DNA of 64,000 bases. Source: Mesodorylaimus sp. YZB2_4 (taxonomy: Eukaryota > Nematoda > Enoplea > Dorylaimida > Dorylaimidae). This document shows, one piece after another, positions 28,953 through 41,014 of this stretch (position 1 is the first letter of the stretch; each line of letters starts with the position of its first letter). The stretch lies in assembly GCA_030248295.1 (NCBI GenBank), contig JASANH010000510.1:1-64000 (forward strand), in the 5' to 3' direction. A model generated the notes under the pieces. It worked only from the letters and a program-made list of their open reading frames with translations, did not search any database and had not been told where the DNA came from. Position numbers and translations under genes: made by a program.

Positions 28953-31900
28953 TTAACATTCATCAATAAACGTTTTGGGCATTTTAGCATAGGCAGCCGT
29001 CAAGGGTATCCACGAGTCTTTATTTTCGTTATAGTATTCAGCTAATGTCTTGCCCACTTGGAATGGGTACCATCCACTCCAGAATGTGTTGGCAGGCATG
29101 GCCACTTTGTATCCCAGATTCATGCAACGGCTCCACGCACTCAAATATGCCGAGGCTTGGACTTTAAACGCGTCCACGGTTCCAGACTTGCACTTATATT
29201 CCATCCACTTGCCAGCAACACGAACTGGACTTCCATTCACAGTTAACCAAGCCCAGGCTGGTTTGGAATTTCCAGTTGAAAAGAGGCCGTCATATTCCTT
29301 TGCGCAGATCACGCTGGATAAATCCAATACATCTGAAAAACACTGATTTGAGATACTGATAGTAATGTGATTCCTGTAAACATATATTCTGAATTTTGGG
29401 ACACCTTTGAGTCAGGAAAGCGTTTGCGCTTTTCTGCGCCCTCGAGTCAGAAACGCGCAGAAAAGTCAGAATGCGTTATGTGCTCAGCTCATGGCAATGA
29501 CAATGAGCTATTATGTGAAGAGAGGACAACCAACGCAAAGCATAATATCCGGTCAAACATACCTCCATATTTCTCGCCAGTCATATTATTCTTGACAGCT
29601 TCTGACAGTTCCTCAGTTTTTCCGCCCAAAATCTCTCCAAGATATGGCACATCCGGTGAGCGTGGGAAAAGTTCTCTCAACGAGGTTGCGTTCAAATCAG
29701 CCGGAGGTACTAAAAACATAGTCAATAATCTTTGTCTCACATGCTAAAACTATATATTACTTACAAGTCAGGATGGAGCCCTTCTCATTGTCACATACGG
29801 GCCGTTTAGGCATTTCACAGATGGCAGCTGCCATCTTTTCATTGCACTGCAATACCAGCCATTTCCCAGCTGTTTTCAAATCAGCCGCCAAACATGTGCC
29901 ATTCCGGAACGTGCCTGCGCGATTAGTCACACTAGCCATGGTCATTAGAATGTTACCGCTACGGTCAGTTCCGTCCAGGAATTGCCAACCATTTGGTGTG
30001 GCGTAGGCACCAAGCCACACGTACGCACTGTTTTGAATTTGGACCTCGCTAGCGTAGTGTCTGAAACAGGGTCAGTAAATGCGATTGATCTGTACACGCA
30101 TTGCCACTGTACCTTGTTATAGCTGTCGCCATCGACTGCTCCATAAATCCATTGATCATGGAGATGTCAGAAGTTGGTTCAATTGACTTGCAGCGACTCT
30201 GCATTGCCCAGAATGTGTTTTGCAGAGTTGACCATGATCTCGGCAAGTAGTAGCAATGTTCGCCAGCCACGTTAGACCACATGACCCAACCAGGTGGGCA
30301 GCTTAGTGGACAGAAAGATCTAAATAAAAAATACATTCATGTAGTCTTAAAAAAACAGGAATATAACCATACTCAGTTGGTGTGGGTCTTCCACCAGCTG
30401 CTCCGCCACCTAACAAGTTCTCTGATGGTGATCCGATTCCAGTCAAAGCTTCGTCTAGTGAAGTCTCGCCCAACACTTGACCGATGAAAGGAATCGAAGG
30501 CAATTTTGGAAATAAATTTACTAAGTTGGCTGGCTTTAGTGAGATTGGGCTAACTGAAAGAAATTACAGGACTGCACATGTGCTTGGTAGAAGATCGAGT
30601 ATTTCTCACCAGGCAATATACCACCAGTCGCGCCACAAACACCTAAAATAGAATAACCGCTATGTTGCTGTAATCTAAATGTGATTAGCCCTTACGTCTT
30701 TTAGGCATCTCACATATAGCAACCCCAGAATTATCAGAACAGGGTCTGGTATGCCACAGCCCCAACGTTTTCATATGAGCGCTAAGGCAGGTGTTATTTT
30801 GCTTTGATCCTAGTACATTAGCTGCAACCATAAGGACACTGTCTCTTTGATCAGTTCCATCCAAAAACTGCCAATCTTCGTCGCTGTTGTGGCCTCCGAG
30901 CCAAAGGAAACCATTCTTATCGGTACCAAGCCAGTCGACCGAGTGTTGACTGAAATAAAAAAACATATTTGGTGGAGGGTACTGACCTGTGAGATGATAG
31001 AGCGCTCAGTCTCCAGAAAACATATGATCTACACAGCGCGAATTTATTCGGTTTGGAATAAAGTTTATGGTACCACTTACAGAGCAACTGGAGTCCCGAC
31101 AGCTTGTTCACCTAGGCTGTTGACCACCATAATGTACGATGTTTTCTCTAACTCCTTGCAGCGGTGATCGTGATTCCAGAAAGTGTCTGGTTTCGCTTTA
31201 TGTGATGGCAGCAAGTAGCAGTTCTCACTGAACGAGAATCGTACCCAGCCTTTCGGACAAGCATACGGGCAGTCTCTATCTCTAAAAGATTTTTAGTAAC
31301 TGCTATTCGACAACTACCGCTTTGAAAGACTTACTCTTCTTCAACTGACGTGCCAGGGACCATTGGTAGGTCAGTCATTGTGGAGGTGCCAGATGTAAGA
31401 AATTCGGTGCTCTTACCAACAGAATGAACGGTAGAAGTCAACAGCACATTGTTATCCAATGCTTCTGCACTTGTACCATTAGTGGGTGCAAGTGACGAGC
31501 CACTGCCATCAACCTCTATACCTTGAACGAAATCCTCAGTTGAGTTGCTGCTAGAAAAATAGTTGGAAGTATTGTAACCAGTTGCATTATCGGAAGAGTT
31601 GCTGATCAAAATTGAAAAGGTTCCACCAGCGTTTGCCTGAGATGAACTATTCACACCATTTCGATCAGTTAAAAAAGGAACAGAGGCGCTTTCATTAGTG
31701 TGCAAGACAGTTGAACCATTTGAGACTTGCGGGCCATTGCTGCTTTCAGTACCAGTGAATGCACTGCTATCTGATTTAGAAGCAGATCCTTCTCCATTAC
31801 TGAAGCCTGATCCAATGCCGCTTCCAGATCCTGACCCAATGCCGCTTCCAGATCCTGAACCAATGCCACTTCCAGATCCTGTACCATTTGCAGACGCGGA

Positions 31901-34900
31901 TCCTTCTCCATTACCAAAGCCTGATCCAATGCCGCTTCCAGATCCTGACCCAATGCCGCTTCCAGATCCTGACCCAATGCCGCTTCCAGATCCTGAACCA
32001 ATGCCACTTCCAGATCCTGTACCATTTGCAGATGCGGATCCTTCTCCATTACCGAAGCCTGATCCAATGCCGCTTCCAGATCCTGAACCAATGCCGCTTC
32101 CAGATCCTGACCCGACACTGCTTCCAGATCCTGAACCAATGCCGCTTCCAGATCCTGAACCAATGCCACTTCCAAATCCTGAACCAATGCCGCTTCCAGA
32201 TCCTGAACCAATGCCACTTCCAGATCCTGAACCAATGCCACTTCCAGATCCTGTACCATTTGCAGACGCGGATCCTTCTCCATTACTGAAGCCTGATCCA
32301 ATGCCGCTTCCAGATCCTGACCCAATGCCGCTTCCAGATCCTGAACCAATGCCACTTCCAGATCCTGTACCATTTGCAGACGCGGATCCTTCTCCATTAC
32401 CAAAGCCTGATCCAATGCCGCTTCCAGATCCTGACCCAATGCCGCTTCCAGATCCTGAACCAATGCCACTTCCAGATCCTGTACCATTTGCAGACGCGGA
32501 TCCTTCTCCATTACCAAAGCCTGATCCAATGCCGCTTCCAGATCCTGACCCAATGCCGCTTCCAGATCCTGACCCAATGCCGCTTCCAGATCCTGAACCA
32601 ATGCCACTTCCAGATCCTGTACCATTTGCAGATGCGGATCCTTCTCCATTACCGAAGCCTGATCCAATGCCGCTTCCAGATCCTGACCCAATGCCGCTTT
32701 CAGATCCTGACCCAATGCCGCTTCCAGATCCTGAACCAATGCCACTTCCAGATCCTGTACCATTTGCAGACGCGGATCCTTCTCCATTACCGAAGCCTGA
32801 TCCAATGCCGCTTCCAGATCCTGACCCAATGCCGCTTCCAGATCCTGACCCGACACTGCTTCCAGATCCTGAACCAATGCCGCTTCCAGATCCTGAACCA
32901 ATGCCACTTCCAGATTCTGTACCATTTGCAGACGCGGATCCTTCTCCATTACCGAAGCCTGATCCAATGCCGCTTCCAGATCCTGACCCAATGCCGCTTC
33001 CAGATCCTGACCCAATGCCGCTTCCAGATCCTAAACCAATGCCACTTCCAGATCCTGTACCATTTGCAGATGCGGATCCTTCTCCATTACCGAAGCCTGA
33101 ACCAATGCCACTTCCAGATCCTGTACCATTTGCAGATGCGGATCCTTCTCCATTACCGAAGCCTGATCCAATGCCGCTTCCAGATCCTGAACCAATGCCG
33201 CTTCCAGATCCTGACCCGACACTGCTTCCAGATCCTGAACCAATGCCGCTTCCAGATCCTGTACCATTTGCAGACGCGGATCCTTCTCCATTACCGAAGC
33301 CTGATCCAATGCCGCTTCCAGATCCTGACCCAACGCCGCTTCCAGATCCTGAACCAATGCCACTTCCAGATCCTGTACCATTTGCAGACGCGGATCCTTC
33401 TCCATTACCGAAGCCTGATCCAATGCCGCTTCCAGATCCTGAACCAATGCCGCTTCCAGATCCTGACCCGACATGCCTGCTTCCAGATCCTGAACCAATG
33501 CCGCTTCCAGATCCTGTACCATTTGCAGACGCGGATCCTTCTCCATTACCGAAGCCTGATCCAATGCCGCTTCCAGATCCTGACCCAACGCCGCTTCCAG
33601 ATCCTGAACCAATGCCACTTCCAGATCCTGTACCATTTGCAGACGCGGATCCTTCTCCATTACCGAAGCCTGATCCAATGCCGCTTCCAGATCCTGACCC
33701 AACGCCGCTTCCAGATCCTGAACCAATGCCACTTCCAGATCCTGTACCATTTGCAGACGCGGATCCTCCTCCATTACCGAAGCCTGATCCAATGCCGCTT
33801 CCAGATCCTGACCCAATGCCGCTTCCAGATCCTGACCCAATGCCGCTTCCAGATCCTAAACCAATGCCACTTCCAGATCCTGTACCATTTGCAGATGCGG
33901 ATCCTTCTCCATTACCGAAGCCTGAACCAATGCCACTTCCAGATCCTGTACCATTTGCAGACGCGGATCCTTCTCCATTACCGAAGCCTGATCCAATGCC
34001 GCTTCCAGATCCTGAACCAATGCCGCTTCCAGATCCTGACCCGACACTGCTTCCAGATCCTGAACCAATGCCGCTTCCAGATCCTGTACCATTTGCAGAC
34101 GCGGATCCTTCTCCATTACCGAAGCCTGATCCAATGCCGCTTCCAGATCCTGAACCAATGCCGCTTCCAGATCCTGACCCGACACTGCTTCCAGATCCTG
34201 AACCAATGCCGCTTCCAGATCCTGATCCAACGCCGCTTCCAGATCCTGAACCAATGCCACTTTCAGATCCTGTACCATTTGCAGACGCGGATCCTTCTCC
34301 ATTACCGAAGCCTGATCCAATGCCGCTTCCAGATCCTAAGCCATCTCCTGAGCTCGATATGAGGCCACACCCAGATCCTGGACATTCTCTAAAGGCTGCT
34401 TTGTCTCCAGAGCCATTGTTATGTTTTGTGTTCTCTTTGTCCTTTTCTTCAATTTGAGAATTCGAAGTGTTTCTGCTGCAAAGTTTGTGTGTCTAATGTG
34501 AGGAATCAAAGAACACTTCAAAAGTTTCATTCTTACTCATTGTCGTATGGCGTCGAAGATGTTGCCTGAACTGTTGCGCTGCTGCAGGAATTCGCACAAC
34601 CGCACATCGGCACATTGCTGATTTGGCAAAGGCACATGATATCATTTTTATCATTGCTGCCGAGTTCGTGCAGTAGTTGGCATTTGCACGTGTATTTCTC
34701 CAGGGCAATATCAAATGGGGCCAGTGCGCGGTCTAATGGGCAGTGGGATTGATGCTCTGAATCCTGACTTGGAGAAAATGCCCCTGTTCCGATTCTAGTT
34801 TCTCCCTGACCCTGATCCGCATTGTTATCGCAATCATCGCAAGAAGAGTTGCTGATTTCGGAGGCTATCGTTTTTTGGTCTAAAAAATGGATTATGCTAA

Positions 34901-35029
34901 CAGACTAACAATAAGTACTGTCTAGCTAAGTGCTGAACCATTTAAGAAACACATTTCACTCCTTTACTTACTCTTGTCTGCCAAAACAATGGCTGCTATG
35001 AATAGCGCATTTAGCCACATCTTCGGCAT
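28953..35029 (-). CDS. Secreted protein with Gly/Ser repeats and two C-type lectin domains
   Basis: Eleven exons fit in phase, predicting about 1,746 residues. Exon 1 34972-35029 (signal, MPKMWLNALFIAAIVLA). Exon 2 34537-34879 (Cys-rich, CKCQ, MCLCQ, MCGCANSC). Exon 3 31335-34475, 3.1 kb, Gly/Ser repeats then a Ser/Thr-rich stretch. First lectin domain: 31081-31281 and 30696-30949 (GWVRFSFSENCYLLP, FLWLGGH, CEMPKRR). A 33-nt exon 30610-30642 and linker 30373-30553. Second lectin domain: 30113-30319 and 29765-30060 (GWVMWSN, YVWLGAY, DGTDRSGN, CEMPKRP). Linker 29563-29709. C-terminal domain 28953-29332 (WSRCMNLGY, AMPANTFWSGWYPFQ, final Cys), not recognised. The repeat region suggests a mucin-like stalk, probably glycosylated and secreted. 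The paralogue at 60376 onward shares exon sizes. Confidence 0.85.
31803..34349 (-). repeat. Coding minisatellite, 24-bp and 42-bp units
   Basis: The basic unit is 24 bp (coding GSGSGIGS on the minus strand), in runs of one to five, separated about 19 times by a 42-bp unit coding GFGNGEGSASANGT. All length changes I saw keep the frame, including one 27-bp unit near 33470. The array is open in the gene frame and also across the whole plus strand in one frame (919 codons of PLPDPEPM type), which is a by-product of the repeat. Confidence 0.92.
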
Positions 35030-36230
35030 GGGAAATCTAGTGGGTAGTCAAGGCAGCACCTTTACTCGTATTTAGTGACCTAGTCGTAAGGTCCTTTCTC
35101 GAATGCAAGAGTGCATCCAGTCTGTTTCCACTGGTCACTTCGCTGGTCACTTCGCACCCACGGCAAGGTCAAGGCTACCGCAACGCATGTCTGCTCTCTA
35201 TCTTGATCGCGCACTGTGGCGAGTAGATTAATCAGTGCCTGTCAACTATTTCTGAGTGCGTGCGTTTTAGGAGCAGCGGTAAGTAGTATCACATGACTAT
35301 GGCTACGTTCCGCGCCTGGTAGACCACTGTCGCGTTAGGTGCAATCCTGTCCTGGGGTCGCTGATTCTCATCCTCAGCATAGCTGCGAGGTACAGCTATT
35401 TACCAAAAAGGACCGAAATGGAATTCATGATGGATAACCACGCCACTTGGCAGCGCCACCCGTTTTCTCAAGGGACAGGGAGAGTGGCATTATAATTATT
35501 ATTCAGCCCCACTACAGTATGTATCATATATACAGTAAATGCATCGGATATTTATACTTCATTTTCTGCGTACGCTTGCTGACCGCGGACACTCAAGATT
35601 TCGGCCTGTAGGTGACTCAATGTTTCCAGCAATGCTAGTAAGGCTCATATGCTGAAAGACTTCAGACGAAAAACCGTACAAAGCTATTAGGTAGTGTATT
35701 TTCCACTCTGCTTTTTATGAAGTCTTCTTTCTCTATCTGAACCGGAAACAAAGTCTAACAAAGTACCAGAGCCGGAAAGAAGGACAAAATATTGAATGCT
35801 CACAATCACAGATCCTGACGATAAGAAAGGTGTGTTACGCCAAACTGCTCGCTCTCTCAAGGTCCTACTCTCTTTTTGTGCCCTTGATATGCGCAATATT
35901 TCTTTCAGGCTCACCCGTGCTGATCGTGAGCTTGACTGCGCGTATTCAACATTTTGGCTCCTCCAGCCATAACAATAGCCGCTTCAAAAATGTGTGACTT
36001 TTTGTGCTGCCTTAAAATTTTTTGGGTTTGGACTTGGCCCACCAGCGAAACCTCTTTTTGTTACGGTGTAGTCAAACTCTACAAGCGATGCAGTGTCCGC
36101 AGTGCAGCTTGTCTCTTAGTGCCCCCATATGAGGAACTGCTCCCAGCCCGTCTTAGGAAGCGCGCCTAAAGACAGCCAGCGCGCAGAGAGCCTTCGGTTT
36201 TCACCTCTCTGCTTGAAGCGCCTGGGCGGG
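35030..36230. other. Upstream of the 28.9-35.0 kb gene, no exon seen
   Basis: This holds the presumed promoter of the lectin gene, but no TATA box at a convincing distance. A string atagccgcttcaaaaatgtg near 35979 recurs in similar form near 38552. Nothing else is supported. Confidence 0.35.
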
Positions 36231-36372
36231 ATACACACCCCGCAAGGTCATCGATGATCTTTCGACCCCCCACCGATTCCCCCACCGTCCCTGGTGGGGG
36301 AATCGACTCACTGATACATGCGTCGTTTCCCCCACTGTGACGGTTTCCCCTCCGTGTCGTTTCCCCACCATC
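36231..36372. repeat. GGGGGAA-CGAC motif array, left copy
   Basis: Several copies of TGGGGGAAtCGAC and its complement GTCGtTTCCCCCAC occur in about 130 bases. The related array at 38455-38545 is in the opposite orientation, on the far side of the mariner element. Confidence 0.6.
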
Positions 36373-36695
36373 AGTTTTGAAAAACTGCGGCTATTCAAAT
36401 TTTTTGTCTAAGCAGCTATTCTAAGCAGCGGCTATTTAAAGCCTTCGTCTAAGAATAAAGCATTCATGCGTAATGCCATGTTGTATTGGGGGGGGGGGGG
36501 GGCTTAAAACGTTTGCTCCTTGGGTCGCTCTCGCCCGGTCCAAGGGCAGCATCGACCGATCCGATACATCCGATCCGCTTCAAAAATTTTAGATTGATAG
36601 GGATGACGTACTTGACACTGCGTCCTCGCCAACCTGCTATGTTTCCTCGCTGTCACTCTCTGTCAGTCTACTCCAAAGGACACAGGTGAAAGATA

Positions 36696-37979
36696 CGGAG
36701 GGAGTTAAAAAAGTTCGTAGCGACTATGTACATTCCGCATGAGCTGCGGCATTGAAATTCAGACAATGCCACACATCTCATTAAAATCCCTACAAAAAAT
36801 CACGCTGATTCATCCATGCGTTCTTGAGATATGGTCATCTGTCTGGAAGTGGGTCAGAGAAATTACAAATTTGACGAAGTTTGCGCGTAAGTCTGTCATC
36901 AAGTTTTTAACAAAAGAAGGCTTGAAGCCCACAGAAATTAGCGATCGGATTGTCTTAGTGCATGGCAATGAGGCACCTAAATTGCCGTCAGTGAGAAAGC
37001 GGTCTGCTTTACTCAAACATGGGAGAATCGATTGAAGATGATCCAAGATCTGGACGACCAACTGAGGCGACACCTGACAACAAATGTGACGTTGTGGCAA
37101 AGTTTCTCAAAAAAAGCCTTCGATAAAAACGTTGAATACATAGCGGAGGAAATAAGCATTCCAGTAGGTAGCGTCGAAACAATTTTACAAGGGGAATTCA
37201 ATTTATCCAAGGTCTGCGCGAGATGTGTGACAAAAGACCTGGCAAACGCGCGAAGAACTGTCAGAGTTCAAACGTCAATGGAGCTTTTTGGCAAGGATCG
37301 CGGAGGATCCAGATGATTTTTATGAAAGAACGGTTGCCACTTTGAAGCCTGGATTCACCACTTTGATCTGAGTCAAAACACGAATCGATGCAGTGGCTGC
37401 CAAAGGGTGCATATCCGCCAAAAAATTTTGCGTTCAGCAGTCATCAGGCGAGGTCATGACAACAACTTTTTTTTAACTGCAATGAAATGATAGTGATTGA
37501 TAATATGCTAGCCAAGACCACAATCACTGGGCAATATTTTGCTGATGTTATCCGCTGATTGCGTGAAGAGATCAAATCGAAACGGCGTGGGATGATGAAA
37601 GAGAAGGCTGCTGCTGATTGACGACGGGCCAGTTCACAAAGCACGCGTTACTCAGGCTACCATAGATGAACGGGAATTCAAACAAATCCACCATCCACCA
37701 TACAGTCCAGACCTGGCACCCAGCGATTACTAACTATTCGGAAAATCCAAAAAAAGTTTGAGGAGACAGATTTTCGGGTGACGAGGAAGTAAAACCAGCG
37801 ACTATAGCGTTTTTTGAGGGGTGTGAGTAATATTTCTTTTTACGGGTATGCAAGCAGTGCCCCAAAGTTTAAACAACCGCATTGGTCTCAGGGGATGTTA
37901 TGTCGAAAATGAATAAGCATGGCATTGTACAGTTTCAATTAAAATGTGGTCAGGCTACGAACTTTTTGAACTCCCCTCG
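36696..37979 (+). mobile_element. mariner-family transposon, 1284 bp, degenerate
   Basis: Terminal inverted repeats of about 26 bp (CGGAGGGAGTTAAAAAAGTT... and the complement of ...AACTTTTTGAACTCCCCTCG) are flanked by the TA dinucleotide at 36694-36695 and 37980-37981, the target duplication expected for this family. Size and ends fit a complete element. Confidence 0.88.
36760..37825 (+). pseudogene. mariner transposase, multiple frameshifts and stops
   Basis: Mariner signatures appear in several frames: IKFLTKEGLKPTEIS, ESIEDDPRSGRP, IPVGSVETIL, VIDN-TITGQYFADVIR-L-IKSKRRG, and HPPYSPDLAPSDY. The order and spacing match the family: HTH region, then the DD34D core and the C-terminal HPPYSPDLAPSD. 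At least five frame breaks or stops make it inactive. The first catalytic region reads IDN where IDY is usual. Confidence 0.85.
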
Positions 37980-38262
37980 TAAGCAGAGCACAAAGTGTGA
38001 TTGAATGCTGATTTGAGAGAAAAGACGGGATTTTCTCATCATGGTATGCCAAACCTTATCATTCTTCAGCAGATACAGAGCGGAAAATTTCAGTTGCCAA
38101 TCCTGTCGATCCAGCAGTCGGATCGGGTCGAGAACTGATTCACTCCTCAGATCGGTTTTTACATACATTTGCAATTTAAACCGCTGCCTTGATAAGCAGC
38201 GAAAACTGGCCTGGTCTTACATTCACTCGTATTGCCAGCGTGTCAAATATCCCTCCTGAAAT

Positions 38263-38340
38263 ACTCGAAGAAGTTCAAAAAGTTCGTAGCCTGAGTACCT
38301 TGCACATGAGTTGCAGCACCGAAATTTTACTTTACTCTGC
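38263..38340 (+). repeat. Second mariner end fragment
   Basis: GTTCAAAAAGTTCGTAGCCTG, followed by a stretch similar to bases 36721-36760 (catgagttgcagcaccgaaatt), shows another left end of the same element type. The rest of that copy is absent. Confidence 0.6.
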
Positions 38341-38454
38341 CCATATTGTCTACAAGCCTATCACACTCGTACTGCCTGCTGCAATCCAAATCGTGTCTGC
38401 ACATCAGGCGAAAAATTATGGTGGGGAACCGGCACAGTACAGTAGGGGCAACGT

Positions 38455-38545
38455 CACATGTCTCAGTGAGTCGATTCTTCCACCAGGCACGGTGGGGGAA
38501 ACGACGCAGTGGGGGAATCGACTAAGCGGGGCAATCGTCACGGGA
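38455..38545. repeat. GGGGGAA-CGAC motif array, right copy
   Basis: It contains GGTGGGGGAAACGACG, CAGTGGGGGAATCGAC and a diverged GCGGGGCAATCGTC. It is related in reverse orientation to 36231-36372. Confidence 0.6.
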
Positions 38546-39074
38546 CCAAATACTATGGCCGCTTTAAAAATGTGAATATTTCAGTTTGGCGTGCGCGCAC
38601 TGCTCAAATTTTTAGATCATTAACGTGCAGCTAGATCCTTCTGATCTCCCTCAAAACTTCATCACAGAGTATGAATGTGCAGCAAGGACCTTTTTAACCC
38701 GACACATAACCGTGTGATACAGCCAAAACGCACTAGCGAAATTGTTTCTGCTTAACTTTGGTGCTGTCACCGAGGAAAGAAAAATGGCGTGCTAATTGTC
38801 GTCAATAAAACACCACTCAAGTGCGACTGACAAGAAAGCCAATACATGCGCGACAAATGCCTCTGTTCATACGTTGTTTTTTTCAATCAGAATCAGTCAA
38901 GGAAAGCCATCTCACCCCATTGTTTTCAACCCGCGTTGATACACTGTGCTAAAAACATTGACAGAGTGAAAGAGCATATTTACAACCGACAGTACACAGA
39001 ACCTGCCATCGATTTTGGTTCACACTACCCGTAGCCATTGTGATCTCACATCTCGCCTCTCGCATCAAATGACT

Positions 39075-41014
39075 CTAGTCGTAGTTATAATGGTAACACG
39101 TGCTATTCTGAGCCTGCACGCTCGGACAAGATGGGGCATGTATTATACAGTCTTGAACCGACCTTGCAAATAACTGGCATTCGTTGCTACCACTCACGTC
39201 ACCGTAATGCATGTAATTGTAACTGCGACACCAGACTCTCTCCGCACAAGCGTCTACACATTGCTGCAGAAGCGGGCTTGGGAGTCGCTCAACTGGTGCT
39301 TCAGTCATACAGTAACCACTCAAAGAAAACATTTGTGCTTCATCTGAAAACGAACAAACTGTATTTTTCACAGGCATACCTCCTAGGCAAACCAAAGAAT
39401 ACATACTCGTTATTTGGCAGACTGGATGCCATGCTGAGGTATTATCATTCGGGAACATACCACTGCACGGATTGTCAGCCCACGCCACAGAATAGCATCT
39501 TGGTCCAGTCGCCATAGCTGATTTGTCCCAGCAGTAGTACTGCCCCGCCAAGGTGTTGTTTATGGTCAGGAGAGGGTTTGGTGTGCTCACAGCGTCGTAC
39601 CATCTTGGTGTGCCAGACATGGCGCAATCAGAAATAGTCGCTCCTTGCTCGTCGCGTAAAGCGATGAGGGAATAATGGCTGTAGTAGCCTGGACTGCCAT
39701 AAATTTTGCTCTACAAAAAATTGTGTCCTCTAGTCAACTATCGTAATTACTCATTCAGTTATTTCTCTCGAATAGCTTTCCTTCTGGTGCCGCTTTAGTT
39801 AATTGATCCCCCTTCCATTATTTGACACGCGCCTACAGCAGGTAAATCATTCCTTCCACAATGTGTCTGTTCAACCTCGGCCTCTATTGTAGTGTGCATT
39901 GGAGCCTGCGTTCGGTGATGTGGTAAAGCAAACACGAATCCTGCATGTTCTTCAATGTTCTAATGTTCTTCACGAATAAGAGGGTAAATAAGGTGTGGAA
40001 ACTACAGTGCGATCCCTCTCCTGGGCGAGGTGTGCTTGGCCAAATCCCACTTATTGAGTAAATTCCATTCAGGGCTGTAAGGGGGTGAAACACCATCAGT
40101 CTTTATGCTAATTGCGCCATACTATGTACCTTTGCCCCTTAGGCTTTTCTGGCATCAGGCGATCGCTCGGACGAATGTGTATCATTATTATTTGTTTTGT
40201 TTTGGATTGCACATCTGATATGGGTACCTTGTACTGTAAGCTCTAATGCCTGAGCGCATTCGGTGTGGTGGAGCGAAGGATTGTTCTGTCCACGACTTAT
40301 AGGACTAGGGGTCTTACATATAATGCTAACGTGATTCCGCTTCGAAGATTTCTTGGCTGCTGACTGATTTGAAATTTATTTTAATTTTTACTGCTGGATT
40401 CTGTTCGAAATCAGGAATTGCACTGAAGCTATAGTGTCTTCTTCCAAGTTCCTAAGAAGGAGATACGCGTAAAAATCAGCTTACCTGGACCAGGAACTCA
40501 TCCACAAGTCCGCTTTCTCTCAGTGTATGAAATTGCGCTAGCACGGCCCCTCGCTGTCTGCACTCCGCCCAGGCAAAGTCCCAGTCGCCTGTTTCATTCA
40601 AGACAAAGAAGCAGCGACCACCGTCTGCCATGCCACCGATGCTGGAGCAGTAGTCGATGAAATCCTTTTGGACGGGCCAACATTCTAAAACGATGAGTTT
40701 ACCAAGTGCTTATGTTGCGAAATAGGCTCAAACCAAAGAGTTACAAGCGAAGGTCGTGAAACCTCATAATAGGTCAGGTGTTATCGCGAATTCGATATTA
40801 GTTTCACAGTAAGTGTCGTTTACAACAGTGGGAGAGTGTCGATTACTCTCTCCCACTCGCCACAGTTTACCCGCCCATGGATCGTGGCTGAGAGGATGAT
40901 TACATGCGCGTGTACAGTAATCCCACTCGGAAACCTATAAACTTTGGCCAACTTACGTGAAAACGCAGATCCGAAAACACAGTTTAACCAGCATAGAAGT
41001 CGTACCAGTGTCAT
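39075..41014 (-). CDS. Secreted lectin-PAN protein, copy 6 (intact)
   Basis: Four exons sum to 831 nt, a 276-residue product. Exon 1 40957-41014: signal peptide MTLVRLLCWLNCVFGSAFS. Exon 2 40485-40684: CWPVQKDFIDYC, GGRCFFV, WDFAWAEC, LAQFHTLRE. Exon 3 39407-39710: LIALRDEQ, CAMSG, RWYDA, GPRCYSVAW, NPC, PVCQIT. Exon 4 39075-39343: CMTEAPVE, CVDACAERVWCRSYNYM, CQLFARSVQDC, CP, CYHYNYD. Donors and acceptors are canonical, and phases are 1, 0 and 1 as in other copies. The exon 3-4 intron is 63 bp and by chance open. The domain order is one divergent C-type lectin domain then a PAN/apple-like domain. Ligand unknown; secretion is inferred from the signal peptide. Confidence 0.85.
40825..40870 (-). 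repeat. Dispersed hairpin repeat, partial copy in intron 1
   Basis: AGTGGGAGAG-tgtcgatta-CTCTCTCCCACT is a strong inverted repeat and matches the hairpin of the copy at 26826 in reverse orientation. It lies in intron 1 of the 39.1-41.0 kb gene. Confidence 0.6.

Noticed and set aside
31669..34320. QDLEAAL-type repeat proteins on the minus strand
   Set aside because: Alternative frame of the same exon. It is broken by stops wherever a unit reads cctaaacc, and it does not join in phase to the lectin exons.
31803..34349. CRISPR-like regular array
   Set aside because: Units are contiguous and coding, with no unique spacers; the host is an animal.
31698..34457. Proline-rich 919-codon protein on the plus strand
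   Set aside because: It is the complement of the Gly/Ser repeat exon; units of 3n bases without stops keep several frames open. No splice, signal or domain evidence supports it.
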